From positions 744,001-808,000 of the forward strand of contig JAHQVT010000006.1 in NCBI GenBank assembly GCA_019634165.1: 64,000 nucleotides of DNA, given 5' to 3'. A program made the position numbers and the translations under genes. The DNA comes from Rhodospirillales bacterium. Its GTDB lineage: Bacteria; Pseudomonadota; Alphaproteobacteria; Rhodospirillales; Thalassospiraceae. A model generated the notes under the pieces. The model worked only from the letters and a program-made list of their open reading frames with translations. It ran no database searches and had not been told where the DNA came from. Shown here one piece after another: positions 17,898 to 26,522 of this stretch (within the stretch, counting starts at the first letter, position 1; every line of letters starts with the position of its first letter).

Positions 17898-19160
17898 ATG
17901 TATCTGCGCAAAACCATTCTCGCCACAGGTGTGGCGCTTTCAGCACTCGCAACAGCTAGCTTTGCTCATGCAGAGCCGACCGCTGAAGTCCTGCATTGGT
18001 GGACTTCGGGCGGCGAAGCAAAGGCTGTCGCAGCTCTTAAAGAAGATTTTGAATCCAAAGGCGGCAAATGGGTGGATAGCCCGGTTGCTGGCGGCGGTGG
18101 CGATGCAGCCATGACCGTTCTGCGTTCGCGCGTTCTGTCTGGTGATGCACCAGCAGCCGTTCAGCTTAAAGGCCCGGCGATCCAGGATTGGGCCGAACAG
18201 GGTGCTTTGGCAGACCTTAATGACGTTGCAGCAGCCGAAGGTTGGGATGACGTTATCCCGGCGGCCATTCAGGACGTTATGAAATACGAAGGTGACTATG
18301 TTGCCGTTCCGGTAAACATTCACCGTGTTGACTGGGTCTGGGCAAACCCGGCCCTGCTGGCAAAAGTCGGCGCCGATGCCGTTCCGACCACTTGGGATGA
18401 GTTCAACGCCCTTGCTGACAAACTTCAGGCTGCTGGCATTACGCCAGTTGCACATGGTGGTCAGCCTTGGCAGGACGCAACCGTGTTCGAAACCGTCGTT
18501 CTTGGCCTTGGCGGCCCTGAATTCTTCCAGAAAGCACTGGTCGATCTTGACGACGACGCACTGAAATCCGACACCATGAAAGCCGTGTTTGACCAGATGC
18601 GTAAAATCCGCGGTTATGTCGATTCTGACTTCCCGGGTCGTGACTGGAACCTTGCAACCGCAATGGTCATGAATGGCGATGCCGCCATGCAGATCATGGG
18701 TGACTGGGCAAAAGGCGAATTCCTTGCTGCTGGTAAAGTACCGGGCAAAGACTTCATCTGCTCCCCGACCCCATCTGAGAACGGCTACCTGTTCAACGTT
18801 GACAGCTTTGCAATGTTCAATGTTTCGGGCGACGACAAAGTCGAAGGCCAGAAACTGCTTGCAGAACTGATCGTTGGTGAAAAGTTCCAGGAAACCTTCA
18901 ACCTTCTCAAAGGTTCGATCCCGGCACGCTTTGGCGTTTCCATGGATAAATTCGACGATTGCGCCAAAAAATCCGAAGCTGACCTTAAAGCAGCTCAGGA
19001 CGCAGGCGGCTTCCTGCCGTCTATGGCACATGGCATGGCGCTTCGTGGTCACCTTTCGGGTGCCATCGTTGACGTTGTGACCGCTCATTTCAACTCCGAC
19101 ATGTCGTCTGACGAAGCAGTCTCACGTCTGGTCGAAGCAGTTGAACTGGCCAAAGACTAA
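17898..19160 (+). CDS. Sugar ABC transporter substrate-binding protein (glucose/mannose type)
   Basis: This periplasmic binding protein would capture a monosaccharide, probably glucose or mannose. A Sec signal peptide covers residues 1-26, with cleavage after AHA. The mature N-terminus EVLHWWTSGGEAKAV and the following VAGGGGDAAM match the Pseudomonas GtsA and Thermus glucose-binding group. At 420 residues it has normal length. GGGAGG lies nine bases before the start. It heads an operon with two permeases and an ATPase. A strong hairpin directly after it probably makes this gene the most abundant transcript. Sugar specificity is inference from similarity. Confidence 0.9.
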   Translation: MYLRKTILATGVALSALATASFAHAEPTAEVLHWWTSGGEAKAVAALKEDFESKGGKWVDSPVAGGGGDAAMTVLRSRVLSGDAPAAVQLKGPAIQDWAEQGALADLNDVAAAEGWDDVIPAAIQDVMKYEGDYVAVPVNIHRVDWVWANPALLAKVGADAVPTTWDEFNALADKLQAAGITPVAHGGQPWQDATVFETVVLGLGGPEFFQKALVDLDDDALKSDTMKAVFDQMRKIRGYVDSDFPGRDWNLATAMVMNGDAAMQIMGDWAKGEFLAAGKVPGKDFICSPTPSENGYLFNVDSFAMFNVSGDDKVEGQKLLAELIVGEKFQETFNLLKGSIPARFGVSMDKFDDCAKKSEADLKAAQDAGGFLPSMAHGMALRGHLSGAIVDVVTAHFNSDMSSDEAVSRLVEAVELAKD

Positions 19161-19205
19161 TCTACACTCATCTGATCAGAACAGTCTTACTGTCTGAATA
19201 GCGCG

Positions 19206-19237
19206 CAGGCCCCGGAAATTCCGGGGCCTGCTTCCCA
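19206..19237 (+). terminator. Attenuating hairpin between the binding-protein and permease genes
   Basis: The 10-bp stem CAGGCCCCGG/CCGGGGCCTG (19206-19230) lies 45 bases after the binding-protein stop and 33 bases before the first permease. The tail is only weakly T-rich, so partial read-through and 3'-end protection of the first gene are likely. Confidence 0.7.
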
Positions 19238-19263
19238 CTAATTTAACTTTTGAGGCAAAGGGT

Positions 19264-20172
19264 ATGGGGGCTTCTCAAAGCACCGAAAGCAACCTGACGG
19301 CCAGCATCCAGCGTCATCTATCCAAGATCGTGGTTGCACCGTCCTTTGCTGCGTCCCTGTTTTTCGTCTACGGGTTCATCCTGTGGACTGGCTATATGGC
19401 GTTTTCCAAGTCGCGCATGCTTCCCGTTTGGGATTGGGCAGGCCTGCGACAGTATGAACGCCTGTGGCAAATGGAACGCTGGCATGTTGCCATTGAAAAC
19501 CTTTTGGTCTTTGGCGGTCTCTTTATCGTGACCTGCCTGATTATCGGGTGTTTTCTGGCCGTACTTCTTGATCAGCGTATTCGCGCCGAAGGTGCGCTTC
19601 GCACGATCTTCCTTTATCCGATGGCGCTGTCCTTCATTGTGACAGGTACTGTTTGGAAATGGCTTCTTAATCCGGGCCTTGGTCTGGAAAACATGATGCA
19701 TGATCTTGGCTGGACGAGCTTTACGTTCGACTGGCTGGTCAATTCAGACATGGCGATCTACACCGTGGTCATCGCTGCTGTCTGGCAGGCATCCGGCTTT
19801 ATTATGGCAATGTTCCTTGCGGCATTGCGCGGCGTCGATCAAGACATCATTCGCGCAGCCTATATGGACGGTGCCAGCCTGCCACGCATCTATTTCGGCA
19901 TTATTATTCCGTCAATCCGCCCGGTTTTCCTAAGCGCGATTGTCGTTCTGGCCCATCTGGCCGTTAAAAGTTTCGATCTGGTTATCGCCCTTACGGGTGG
20001 TGGTCCGGGTTATTCATCAGATCTTCCGGCAACCTTCATGTACACGATGGCATTCCAGCGCAACCAACTTGGTGTAGGTGCCGCCAGTGCCATGATGATG
20101 CTGGCAACCGTTATGGCAATCATTGTGCCGTATCTGTATTCCGAACTGCGTGGAGGCAAGAAAAATGGCTGA
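19264..20172 (+). CDS. Sugar ABC transporter permease 1 (MalF-type)
   Basis: This is an inner-membrane permease of 302 residues with about six helices. The EAA-loop region (RGVDQDIIRAAYMDGAS) contacts the ATPase. It corresponds to GtsB of glucose transporters. GAGG lies nine bases before the start. The stop overlaps the next permease's ATG by eight bases, indicating translational coupling. The partners are the binding protein upstream and the second permease and ATPase downstream. Confidence 0.9.
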   Translation: MGASQSTESNLTASIQRHLSKIVVAPSFAASLFFVYGFILWTGYMAFSKSRMLPVWDWAGLRQYERLWQMERWHVAIENLLVFGGLFIVTCLIIGCFLAVLLDQRIRAEGALRTIFLYPMALSFIVTGTVWKWLLNPGLGLENMMHDLGWTSFTFDWLVNSDMAIYTVVIAAVWQASGFIMAMFLAALRGVDQDIIRAAYMDGASLPRIYFGIIIPSIRPVFLSAIVVLAHLAVKSFDLVIALTGGGPGYSSDLPATFMYTMAFQRNQLGVGAASAMMMLATVMAIIVPYLYSELRGGKKNG

Positions 20173-21052
20173 TCTTCAGACCTACAGCCACGACGCAGGC
20201 TGGAAAAACACGATCCTGCGCGGCTTGCTGTATCTTGTACTGATTTTGTTTGCTGCCTATTACCTTTTCCCGCTGATCGTCATGGTCGCAACTTCATTGA
20301 AGTCGCTTGACGAAATCCGTGAAGGGTCCCTGATTTCACTGCCGCGCGTTGTCACGTTTGATGCATGGAACTATGCATGGAACGAAGCATGTATTGGCGT
20401 GGAATGCACAGGTATCAAAATCTATTTCTGGAACTCGGTCAAAATGGCGGTTCCCGCTGTTCTGATTTCGACCTTCCTTGGTGCGATCAACGGTTATGCA
20501 CTGACCAAATGGCGGTTTAAGGGTGCGAACATCGTTTTCGCCCTGCTGTTGTTCGGTTGCTTTATTCCGTTTCAGGTCGTTCTGCTGCCGATGTCACAGG
20601 TACTTGGCAAGATTGGTCTTGCCAGCTCGACCCCGGGCCTTGTTCTGGTCCATGTCGTTTATGGCCTGTGCTTCACCACCCTGTTCTTCCGGAACTACTA
20701 TGTTTCGATCCCGGACGAACTGGTCAAAGCAGCCACCATTGATGGTGCGGGTTTCTTCACTATTTTCTGGCGCATCATTCTGCCGATCTCGACCCCGATC
20801 ATCGTGGTTTCGGTCATCTGGCAGTTTACCCAGATCTGGAATGACTTCCTCTTTGGTGCTTCTTTCGCCTCTGGCGCCAACGCACCGATGACAGTCGCAC
20901 TCAACAATATCGTCAACACCACTACCGGCGTGAAACAGTACAACGTTGATATGGCCGCAGCTTTGCTGACGGGTCTTCCGACGCTTCTGGTTTATGTCCT
21001 GGCTGGCAAATACTTCGTCCGCGGCCTGACAGCCGGTTCGGTGAAGGGATAA
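20165..21052 (+). CDS. Sugar ABC transporter permease 2 (MalG-type)
   Basis: This second permease of 295 residues resembles GtsC/MalG. It has an N-terminal helix (about 15-38), a periplasmic insertion with the pair AWNEACIGVECTG, and the EAA loop DELVKAATIDGAGFF for ATPase contact. Its start at 20165 lies inside the end of the preceding permease, with GGAGGC eight bases before it. A longer frame from 20123 has no ribosome site and would add a Cys-rich start unlike the family. The ATPase gene follows after four bases. Confidence 0.9.
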   Translation: MADLQTYSHDAGWKNTILRGLLYLVLILFAAYYLFPLIVMVATSLKSLDEIREGSLISLPRVVTFDAWNYAWNEACIGVECTGIKIYFWNSVKMAVPAVLISTFLGAINGYALTKWRFKGANIVFALLLFGCFIPFQVVLLPMSQVLGKIGLASSTPGLVLVHVVYGLCFTTLFFRNYYVSIPDELVKAATIDGAGFFTIFWRIILPISTPIIVVSVIWQFTQIWNDFLFGASFASGANAPMTVALNNIVNTTTGVKQYNVDMAAALLTGLPTLLVYVLAGKYFVRGLTAGSVKG

Positions 21053-21056
21053 GCAA

Positions 21057-22169
21057 ATGGCATCACTCACCCTAGATAAAGTTCGCAAGGCTTTTGGCCC
21101 TGTTGAAGTTCTAAAAGAAATCAATCTGGCGATCGAAGATGGCGAGTTTCTCGTCCTTGTCGGTCCGTCAGGTTGCGGTAAATCGACGCTTCTGAACCTG
21201 ATTGCAGGTTTGGAAAGCTCGACCGACGGGGAAATCCGCATCGGGGACCGCATTATCAACGACGTGCACCCAAAAGACCGTAACATCGCAATGGTGTTCC
21301 AGTCCTATGCATTGTACCCGAACATGACCGTTCGCAAGAACATCACCTTTGGTCTGGAAATTCGCGGTGTTTCGAATGAAGAACGCGACAAGGCAGTAGC
21401 CGACGTTGCCAAACTTCTTCAGATCGAGCCCCTTCTTGATCGTAAACCATCCCAGCTTTCGGGTGGTCAGCGTCAGCGCGTTGCCATGGGCCGTGCGCTG
21501 GTACGTGATCCGGACATCTTCCTGTTTGATGAACCATTGTCAAATCTTGATGCCAAGCTGCGTGTTGATATGCGCACCGAGATCAAAAAGCTGCATCAGC
21601 GCCTGGGATCAACCATCGTTTACGTGACCCACGATCAGATCGAAGCCATGACCTTGGCCTCAAGGATCGCGGTGATGAAAGACGGTATTTTGCAGCAGTT
21701 CGATACGCCGCAGAACATCTATGAACGCCCAAACAACATGTTTGTTGCTGGCTTCATCGGTTCACCGTCCATGAACTTCATGGATGCGACCCTGATCGAA
21801 GAAAACGGTCAGCTTGCGGTAACCATCGCACGCCCGGGCAGCCCAATCACGCTTCCGCTGTTTGAAACACCGGAAAGCTATAAGGGTTACGTTGGCAAGG
21901 AAGTTGTCTTTGGCATCCGGCCAGAAGGCCTGACCCACAAACGTACGGGTTCAGAAGCCGCTGGTAGCCAGTATGTCAATTTCGATAGCAAAGTCGAAGT
22001 GATCGAACCAACTGGTGCCGACACGATGACCGTGATTGAAATTGCTGGCAAAGAAATCGTCGCACGTGTCCGCCCTGACCGGGCACCGACGCCGGGCGAG
22101 AGCATGACGTTCTCGGCCGATATGTCTCAGATCAGTCTGTTTGACCCGGATACCGAGTTGCGGATCTGA
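21057..22169 (+). CDS. Sugar ABC transporter ATPase (MalK/UgpC type)
   Basis: This cytoplasmic ATPase of 370 residues energises the sugar importer. Walker A GPSGCGKST is at 36-44. The signature LSGGQRQRVAMGRAL and Walker B IFLFDEPLSNLDA follow, then the switch histidine in VTHDQIEAM. The C-terminal 130 residues form the TOBE/regulatory domain of the MalK subgroup. It is the last gene of the four-gene operon and ends at a strong terminator. ATPases of this group are often shared among several sugar importers. Confidence 0.93.
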   Translation: MASLTLDKVRKAFGPVEVLKEINLAIEDGEFLVLVGPSGCGKSTLLNLIAGLESSTDGEIRIGDRIINDVHPKDRNIAMVFQSYALYPNMTVRKNITFGLEIRGVSNEERDKAVADVAKLLQIEPLLDRKPSQLSGGQRQRVAMGRALVRDPDIFLFDEPLSNLDAKLRVDMRTEIKKLHQRLGSTIVYVTHDQIEAMTLASRIAVMKDGILQQFDTPQNIYERPNNMFVAGFIGSPSMNFMDATLIEENGQLAVTIARPGSPITLPLFETPESYKGYVGKEVVFGIRPEGLTHKRTGSEAAGSQYVNFDSKVEVIEPTGADTMTVIEIAGKEIVARVRPDRAPTPGESMTFSADMSQISLFDPDTELRI

Positions 22170-22175
22170 TCTGAT

Positions 22176-22215
22176 TGGCGGGTGGTTCTGGGGGCCACCC
22201 GCCATTCTTCTTTTT
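22176..22215 (+). terminator. Terminator of the sugar ABC operon
   Basis: A perfect 10-bp stem TGGCGGGTGG/CCACCCGCCA with a nine-base loop is followed by TTCTTCTTTTT. It begins seven bases after the ATPase stop. Confidence 0.9.
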
Positions 22216-22272
22216 GGGAATTTTTAAAAGCCACATACCTTATCTGGCAGCATTTAAAGTCCTCCCAACACC

Positions 22273-22303
22273 AAAAAACGGCCCGTTCATGCGGGCCGTT
22301 TTT
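22273..22303 (-). terminator. Terminator of the two-component operon
   Basis: The stem AACGGCCCG/CGGGCCGTT is flanked by A-run and T-run. On the minus strand it is followed by TTTTTT, 19 bases past the sensor kinase stop. It can also back up termination of the facing ABC operon. Confidence 0.85.
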
Positions 22304-22321
22304 GCTTGGTACAATCAGGGT

Positions 22322-23833
22322 TTAGTTGCCGATATTTACGCGTCTGGGAATGGATATGATGACCTCAAGCCCCCTGCCCGGCATGTTGCGCAATTTGATC
22401 TGACCATCATGGGCATCAATTACTGTTTTTACGATTGAAAGGCCCAATCCACTGCCGCCGGTACTGCGCGCACGCGATCCTTCAACCCGGTAAAATGGCA
22501 AGAACACTTTGTCCTGATGCTCCACCGGGATACCCGGTCCTTCATCACGAATGACGATCAAAACCGTGTCTGCCGTTGCCTCCAGACTAACTTTGGCCAA
22601 ATGGCCATATTTCAGCGCATTTTCGATCAGGTTGGTAAAGGCCCGCTTTAACGTTCCCGGACGGCAGGATAACCGAATGCTGCGTTTACCATCAAAGGAA
22701 TGCGGCTCATCCCCGCCACCAAAGACGGTATGGACGGAACTAAATTGTAACGGTTGTGGCCCTGCAAAACTAACCGGACGGCCAAGGTCGGCGTAATCAT
22801 CACAAATCGCTTCAAGTACCGAAACGAAATCGACCGTGCGTTCCTCTTCCTTTTGAATCCAGTCACCCAGGAAATCAAGCGCATCGTTCAGAAGGCTATC
22901 CATCTCATCAAGATCACGCAGAACGGTTTCACGCAGCTCATCATTTTCAATGAATTCAGCCCGAAGGCGCAAACGCGTGCTGGGTGTGCGCAAATCGTGT
23001 GAAATCGCGGCCAGCATCCGGGTACGGTCCCCCAACATACGGGCAATACGTTCGCGCAAATCGTTATAGGCCGCGGCCATTGACCGTGCCTCGGTCGGGC
23101 CACGTTCTTCGACCGGCAGACCTTCAACTTCATCGCCATGATCAATGATCGCGTTGGTAAGCCTTTTAAACGGTCCGGCCAACAAATCGGCAAGGGCTGC
23201 AAATACCGCAAGAACCGCAATCACACCCAACAGGAACATCAAAAACACAAGCGATGGCGACGAATAGCTTGCCCATAATTCATCATGGCGCACCAGAATG
23301 CGTTTGCCAGATGGCATGGTGATTTCGACCTGGGCCTCAAGCCCTAAACGCGCGATTTCACGCGATAGTTCGGCAAAAAACAGACTTGGGTTTTCTGCCG
23401 CCTCAATAACCGCACGTTGTTCGGAACTTAACCGCCCGCGCAAGAAATGGACCTTAACCGATATCGGCCAACCGGTATTAACCAACCGGACAGGCAAGGC
23501 AATATGCTGTGCCGGGCGCGAAAAAAGCAGCAAAGTTCCAAGATCATCTGGTGGCAATATGCGTAGCGCCATACCATCGCGCGCAGCAATATCGACGATA
23601 TTAGCTTCGAATTCGGGGTTTTCGGCGATGCGTACCAATTCACGAATGGTAAAACCTAGCGTATAAGCACGACCAATCCGCTCATCGCGTTCAATGACGT
23701 AATACGATGCCATGGCACTGAGAACGGCGATAATCACCCCACCCAACATCATCAGCAAAAAGATACGCCCACCCAAAGTGCGCGGTTTATAGCGACGAAG
23801 ATAGTTGCTGAAATCTGCAAACATATCGCCCAT
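22322..23833 (-). CDS. EnvZ-like membrane sensor histidine kinase
   Basis: This inner-membrane sensor has 503 residues. Helix 1 is at about 24-46, a periplasmic domain at 47-194, helix 2 at 195-217 and HAMP after that. His279 lies in AAISHDLRTPSTRLR, the EnvZ-type H box. The ATPase motifs NLIENALKYG, DEGPGIP and GSGLGLSIVK are intact. ATG 23833 follows the response regulator by nine bases with AAGG upstream. The pair faces the sugar ABC operon. In Pseudomonas the GtrS/GltR pair controls glucose uptake, so a sugar-linked signal is plausible but unproven. Confidence 0.88.
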   Translation of the reverse strand: MGDMFADFSNYLRRYKPRTLGGRIFLLMMLGGVIIAVLSAMASYYVIERDERIGRAYTLGFTIRELVRIAENPEFEANIVDIAARDGMALRILPPDDLGTLLLFSRPAQHIALPVRLVNTGWPISVKVHFLRGRLSSEQRAVIEAAENPSLFFAELSREIARLGLEAQVEITMPSGKRILVRHDELWASYSSPSLVFLMFLLGVIAVLAVFAALADLLAGPFKRLTNAIIDHGDEVEGLPVEERGPTEARSMAAAYNDLRERIARMLGDRTRMLAAISHDLRTPSTRLRLRAEFIENDELRETVLRDLDEMDSLLNDALDFLGDWIQKEEERTVDFVSVLEAICDDYADLGRPVSFAGPQPLQFSSVHTVFGGGDEPHSFDGKRSIRLSCRPGTLKRAFTNLIENALKYGHLAKVSLEATADTVLIVIRDEGPGIPVEHQDKVFLPFYRVEGSRARSTGGSGLGLSIVKTVIDAHDGQIKLRNMPGRGLEVIISIPRRVNIGN

Positions 23834-23842
23834 CAACCGACC

Positions 23843-24577
23843 TTAAAGCATCTGGGTATCAGCGCAGAACTGATAACCGATGCCGCGCACAGTTTTGATC
23901 AGTTTGGGGTTTTTGGCATCTTTTTCGATCTTGCGGCGCAGACGGCTGATCTGGATATCAATGCTGCGATCAAATGGAAGCGAGCTTTGCCCACGCACAA
24001 TATCAACAAGCTGTTCACGCGAAATCGCCCGCTTGTTATTTTTCACAAGTGCTAATAGCAGCGAAAATTCCCCGGTCGAAAGATGAACCGCAACATTATC
24101 GGCATCACGTAATTCACGTGATCCAATATCAAGTGTCCAGTCACCAAAGATGATTTTCTGTGTTGGGGCGACTTCATTATCAACCGGGCCAACCGATCCT
24201 GTTTCAAACCTGCGAAATACCGCCCGGATACGAGCCAGCAATTCACGCGGGTTAAACGGTTTGGTCAGATAATCATCTGCACCCAGTTCCAGACCAAGAA
24301 TACGGTCCGTATCCTCGCCAACAGCGGTCAGCATGACAATCGGCACCTTGGATGTGCGGCGCACATCACGGCACAGCGCAAAGCCATCTTCACCAGGAAG
24401 CATGATATCAAGAATGACAAGATCGATCTTCCAGTCGCGCAAGGCACGGTGCATTTCGTTCCCATCCGAAACGGTGGTAATACGAAAACCATGCTGCAGC
24501 AGGAATTTCTTCAAAAGCTTCTGGATTTCCTGATCGTCATCGACAACCAGAATATGTGGTTCACGTCGCGTAGTCAG
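23843..24577 (-). CDS. OmpR-family response regulator, apparent CTG start
   Basis: This DNA-binding response regulator has a receiver domain at residues 1-125 and a winged helix near 145-240. Acid pocket D13/D14, phospho-acceptor D57, T84 and K106 are all present only if translation begins at CTG 24577, giving (M)TTRREPHILVVDDD. No ATG, GTG or TTG lies in frame between there and the in-frame stop at 24598-24596. GGGGAG stands nine bases before the CTG. The first conventional codon, TTG at 24514, would delete the acid pocket. Either a rare CTG start or a sequence error fits. The gene is followed by its kinase. Confidence 0.85.
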   Translation of the reverse strand: MTTRREPHILVVDDDQEIQKLLKKFLLQHGFRITTVSDGNEMHRALRDWKIDLVILDIMLPGEDGFALCRDVRRTSKVPIVMLTAVGEDTDRILGLELGADDYLTKPFNPRELLARIRAVFRRFETGSVGPVDNEVAPTQKIIFGDWTLDIGSRELRDADNVAVHLSTGEFSLLLALVKNNKRAISREQLVDIVRGQSSLPFDRSIDIQISRLRRKIEKDAKNPKLIKTVRGIGYQFCADTQML

Positions 24578-24684
24578 TGTCCCAAACTCCCCTATTTATC
24601 AACCGGCCATGTTCCTGGCCGCCGGCGGAGTTTAGTCGATATTGCCAACGGATTGAACCATTTTACCATCTCACGAATATAAAA

Positions 24685-24712
24685 GAAAAAGCCGGGCAAA
24701 ACCCGGCTTTCT
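24685..24712 (-). terminator. Terminator of the beta-propeller lipoprotein gene
   Basis: The 9-bp stem AAAGCCGGG/CCCGGCTTT has a short loop. On the minus strand it is followed by TTCTTTT. It lies 31 bases past the lipoprotein stop. Confidence 0.85.
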
Positions 24713-24742
24713 CAATTCGAAATATCGTGCGTTAATCGACGC

Positions 24743-26338
24743 TTATTTCAGATCATAAACCTTCGTACTTCCCGAAACCTCGGATGCCACCACCAGCATT
24801 GCATTGCCCGTCGGGCTGTCTGCTGCATCGATAAACTGCATGCCTTCCGGGGCCAGTTCACCAGCAGTGTCATGTTCCGGGCTGCCAGAAAAACGACGAT
24901 CGCTGTGATAGGTGACAAATTGCGGGTTGGTCGGGTTTGTCAGATCATAAACCATGAACCCACCCTGACGCTCCAGCCCGATAAAGGCATATGGCGTACC
25001 ATTGACGTAACCCGATGCAATGCCTTCTGGCTCCGGGCCTTTGTCGTCTGAACGGTTGTCGCGGCTGTAATTTTCCGCATCAGATGCGTTAAAGACATTG
25101 CCGTAATTTGATGCCAGAAACTGTTCAAACGCATCGCCGCTGTCAAAGACCATGTTGCCATTGGCATCAAGCACAGAAAATGACCGTGCACCATAGCTGT
25201 AAATCACGTCAACATCGCCGTCACCATCGGTGTCGCCCTGTGCTGTCGTGGTTTTCAAACGGCCAAGGTTTTCATCTTTCTGTAGGGTGTCTGCCGTTGG
25301 GAAGGCAACCGGATCAAGGGTCAGTTTGCCGACACGGGTTTCTTCGCTGTAACCGTCATAGTCACGGGAATCGCCTTCATTTGCGATCAGGACCCAATCC
25401 TTACCACCGATTTCAATCGCATCGATTGTATCGGGCATATACATACCCATAACCGGCCACGTGCGGATGTTGATTTTTCCATCCTTGTCACTGGCGTCAA
25501 AGGCATGTACCGAATGGTCCTTAAAACCAAGACCAGCAATCCGTTTTACGGACGCGGTTTCAATATCAATGATCGCAATGGCATTGTTTTCCTGCAAAGA
25601 CACATAGGCGGTTTTGCTATCTTTAGAGACGGCGATATATTCCGGCTCTACATCTTGCGCAACGCTTGACGCACCCGGATTTGACGTGCGCATGCCATAT
25701 GGCAGTTCGCCGTTATTCAGGAACGCAAAATCAATCGTTTTGACATCGCCATCCGTCAAACTGTCAACGCCACCTGCCAGCGGAATGATCGAAACACTGC
25801 CTTCCGGATCATTGGTGAAATCATCATTCGGTTCACCTTCATTGGCGACCAGAACGTATTTGCCATCTGGCGAAAACTTGATCATGTCAGGCAGCGCACC
25901 AACGCTAACAGCCGAAATGAAAGTACCGTCAGTGTCAAAGAATACAGCCTTCCCCGCGGCCTGCTTGTCGGCATTTTCAACAGCGACCGCAACAATACCG
26001 TTATGGATTGCAACGCTGTTGGCACCTTTGCCCCACGTTGAAAGTTCCATCGCACCGATTTTGGTCAATTCAGACGGGTTTGACATATCAAGAATATCAA
26101 TAACCTTGTCTGCGCCGTTCACCACAAAGATGCGTTTTGAAACTGGATCAAAGGCCGGAATTTCAGCGGCACTTTCATCAAGCATTCCGGTGCGATATTC
26201 GCCCATCGGAACAATCGTCAACGGATGTGCACCGGCGTTAGCCACACCATCAGCCATCATGGCATGATTGTCAGCCGTGCCTGCACAGGCACTCAGAAGG
26301 ACGGAAACGGCAGCAGTTGCCAACAGTGAAGAACGCAT
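24743..26338 (-). CDS. Choice-of-anchor I family beta-propeller lipoprotein
   Basis: This is a secreted lipoprotein of 531 residues. The signal peptide ends at lipobox LSAC with C18 as the lipidated cysteine. The remainder is built from repeated beta-propeller blades with recurring SPDGKYVLVANEGEPN-like strands, the hallmark of the choice-of-anchor I family. Some members are annotated as alkaline-phosphatase-like or esterase-like, but I see no proven catalytic signature. Acidic loops such as DTDGDGDVD could bind calcium. The gene stands alone with its own terminator. The function is unknown. Confidence 0.75.
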   Translation of the reverse strand: MRSSLLATAAVSVLLSACAGTADNHAMMADGVANAGAHPLTIVPMGEYRTGMLDESAAEIPAFDPVSKRIFVVNGADKVIDILDMSNPSELTKIGAMELSTWGKGANSVAIHNGIVAVAVENADKQAAGKAVFFDTDGTFISAVSVGALPDMIKFSPDGKYVLVANEGEPNDDFTNDPEGSVSIIPLAGGVDSLTDGDVKTIDFAFLNNGELPYGMRTSNPGASSVAQDVEPEYIAVSKDSKTAYVSLQENNAIAIIDIETASVKRIAGLGFKDHSVHAFDASDKDGKINIRTWPVMGMYMPDTIDAIEIGGKDWVLIANEGDSRDYDGYSEETRVGKLTLDPVAFPTADTLQKDENLGRLKTTTAQGDTDGDGDVDVIYSYGARSFSVLDANGNMVFDSGDAFEQFLASNYGNVFNASDAENYSRDNRSDDKGPEPEGIASGYVNGTPYAFIGLERQGGFMVYDLTNPTNPQFVTYHSDRRFSGSPEHDTAGELAPEGMQFIDAADSPTGNAMLVVASEVSGSTKVYDLK

Positions 26339-26522
26339 AATTCCCCCTAGATAAATGGTTCATCAAAGGGAACAACTTGCTGGTTTGTTGTAACTGTTTG
26401 ATGACCAAGTGGTGACAGTTTCATAAATATCTTGTAGCACTGACTGCTCCAATCTGCGCGTCACCCCGTATGAAATAACAGACCAACACGTGCTCAGCGC
26501 GCAATCGAAACAGGAATGCCCC

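Noticed and set aside
17940-19088. Minus-strand open frame of 382 codons
   Set aside because: It is fully antisense to the sugar-binding protein gene, has no recognisable domain, and its openness follows from the codon bias of the real gene.
20594-21286. Minus-strand open frame of 230 codons
   Set aside because: Antisense across the permease and ATPase genes of the sugar operon, with no family resemblance.
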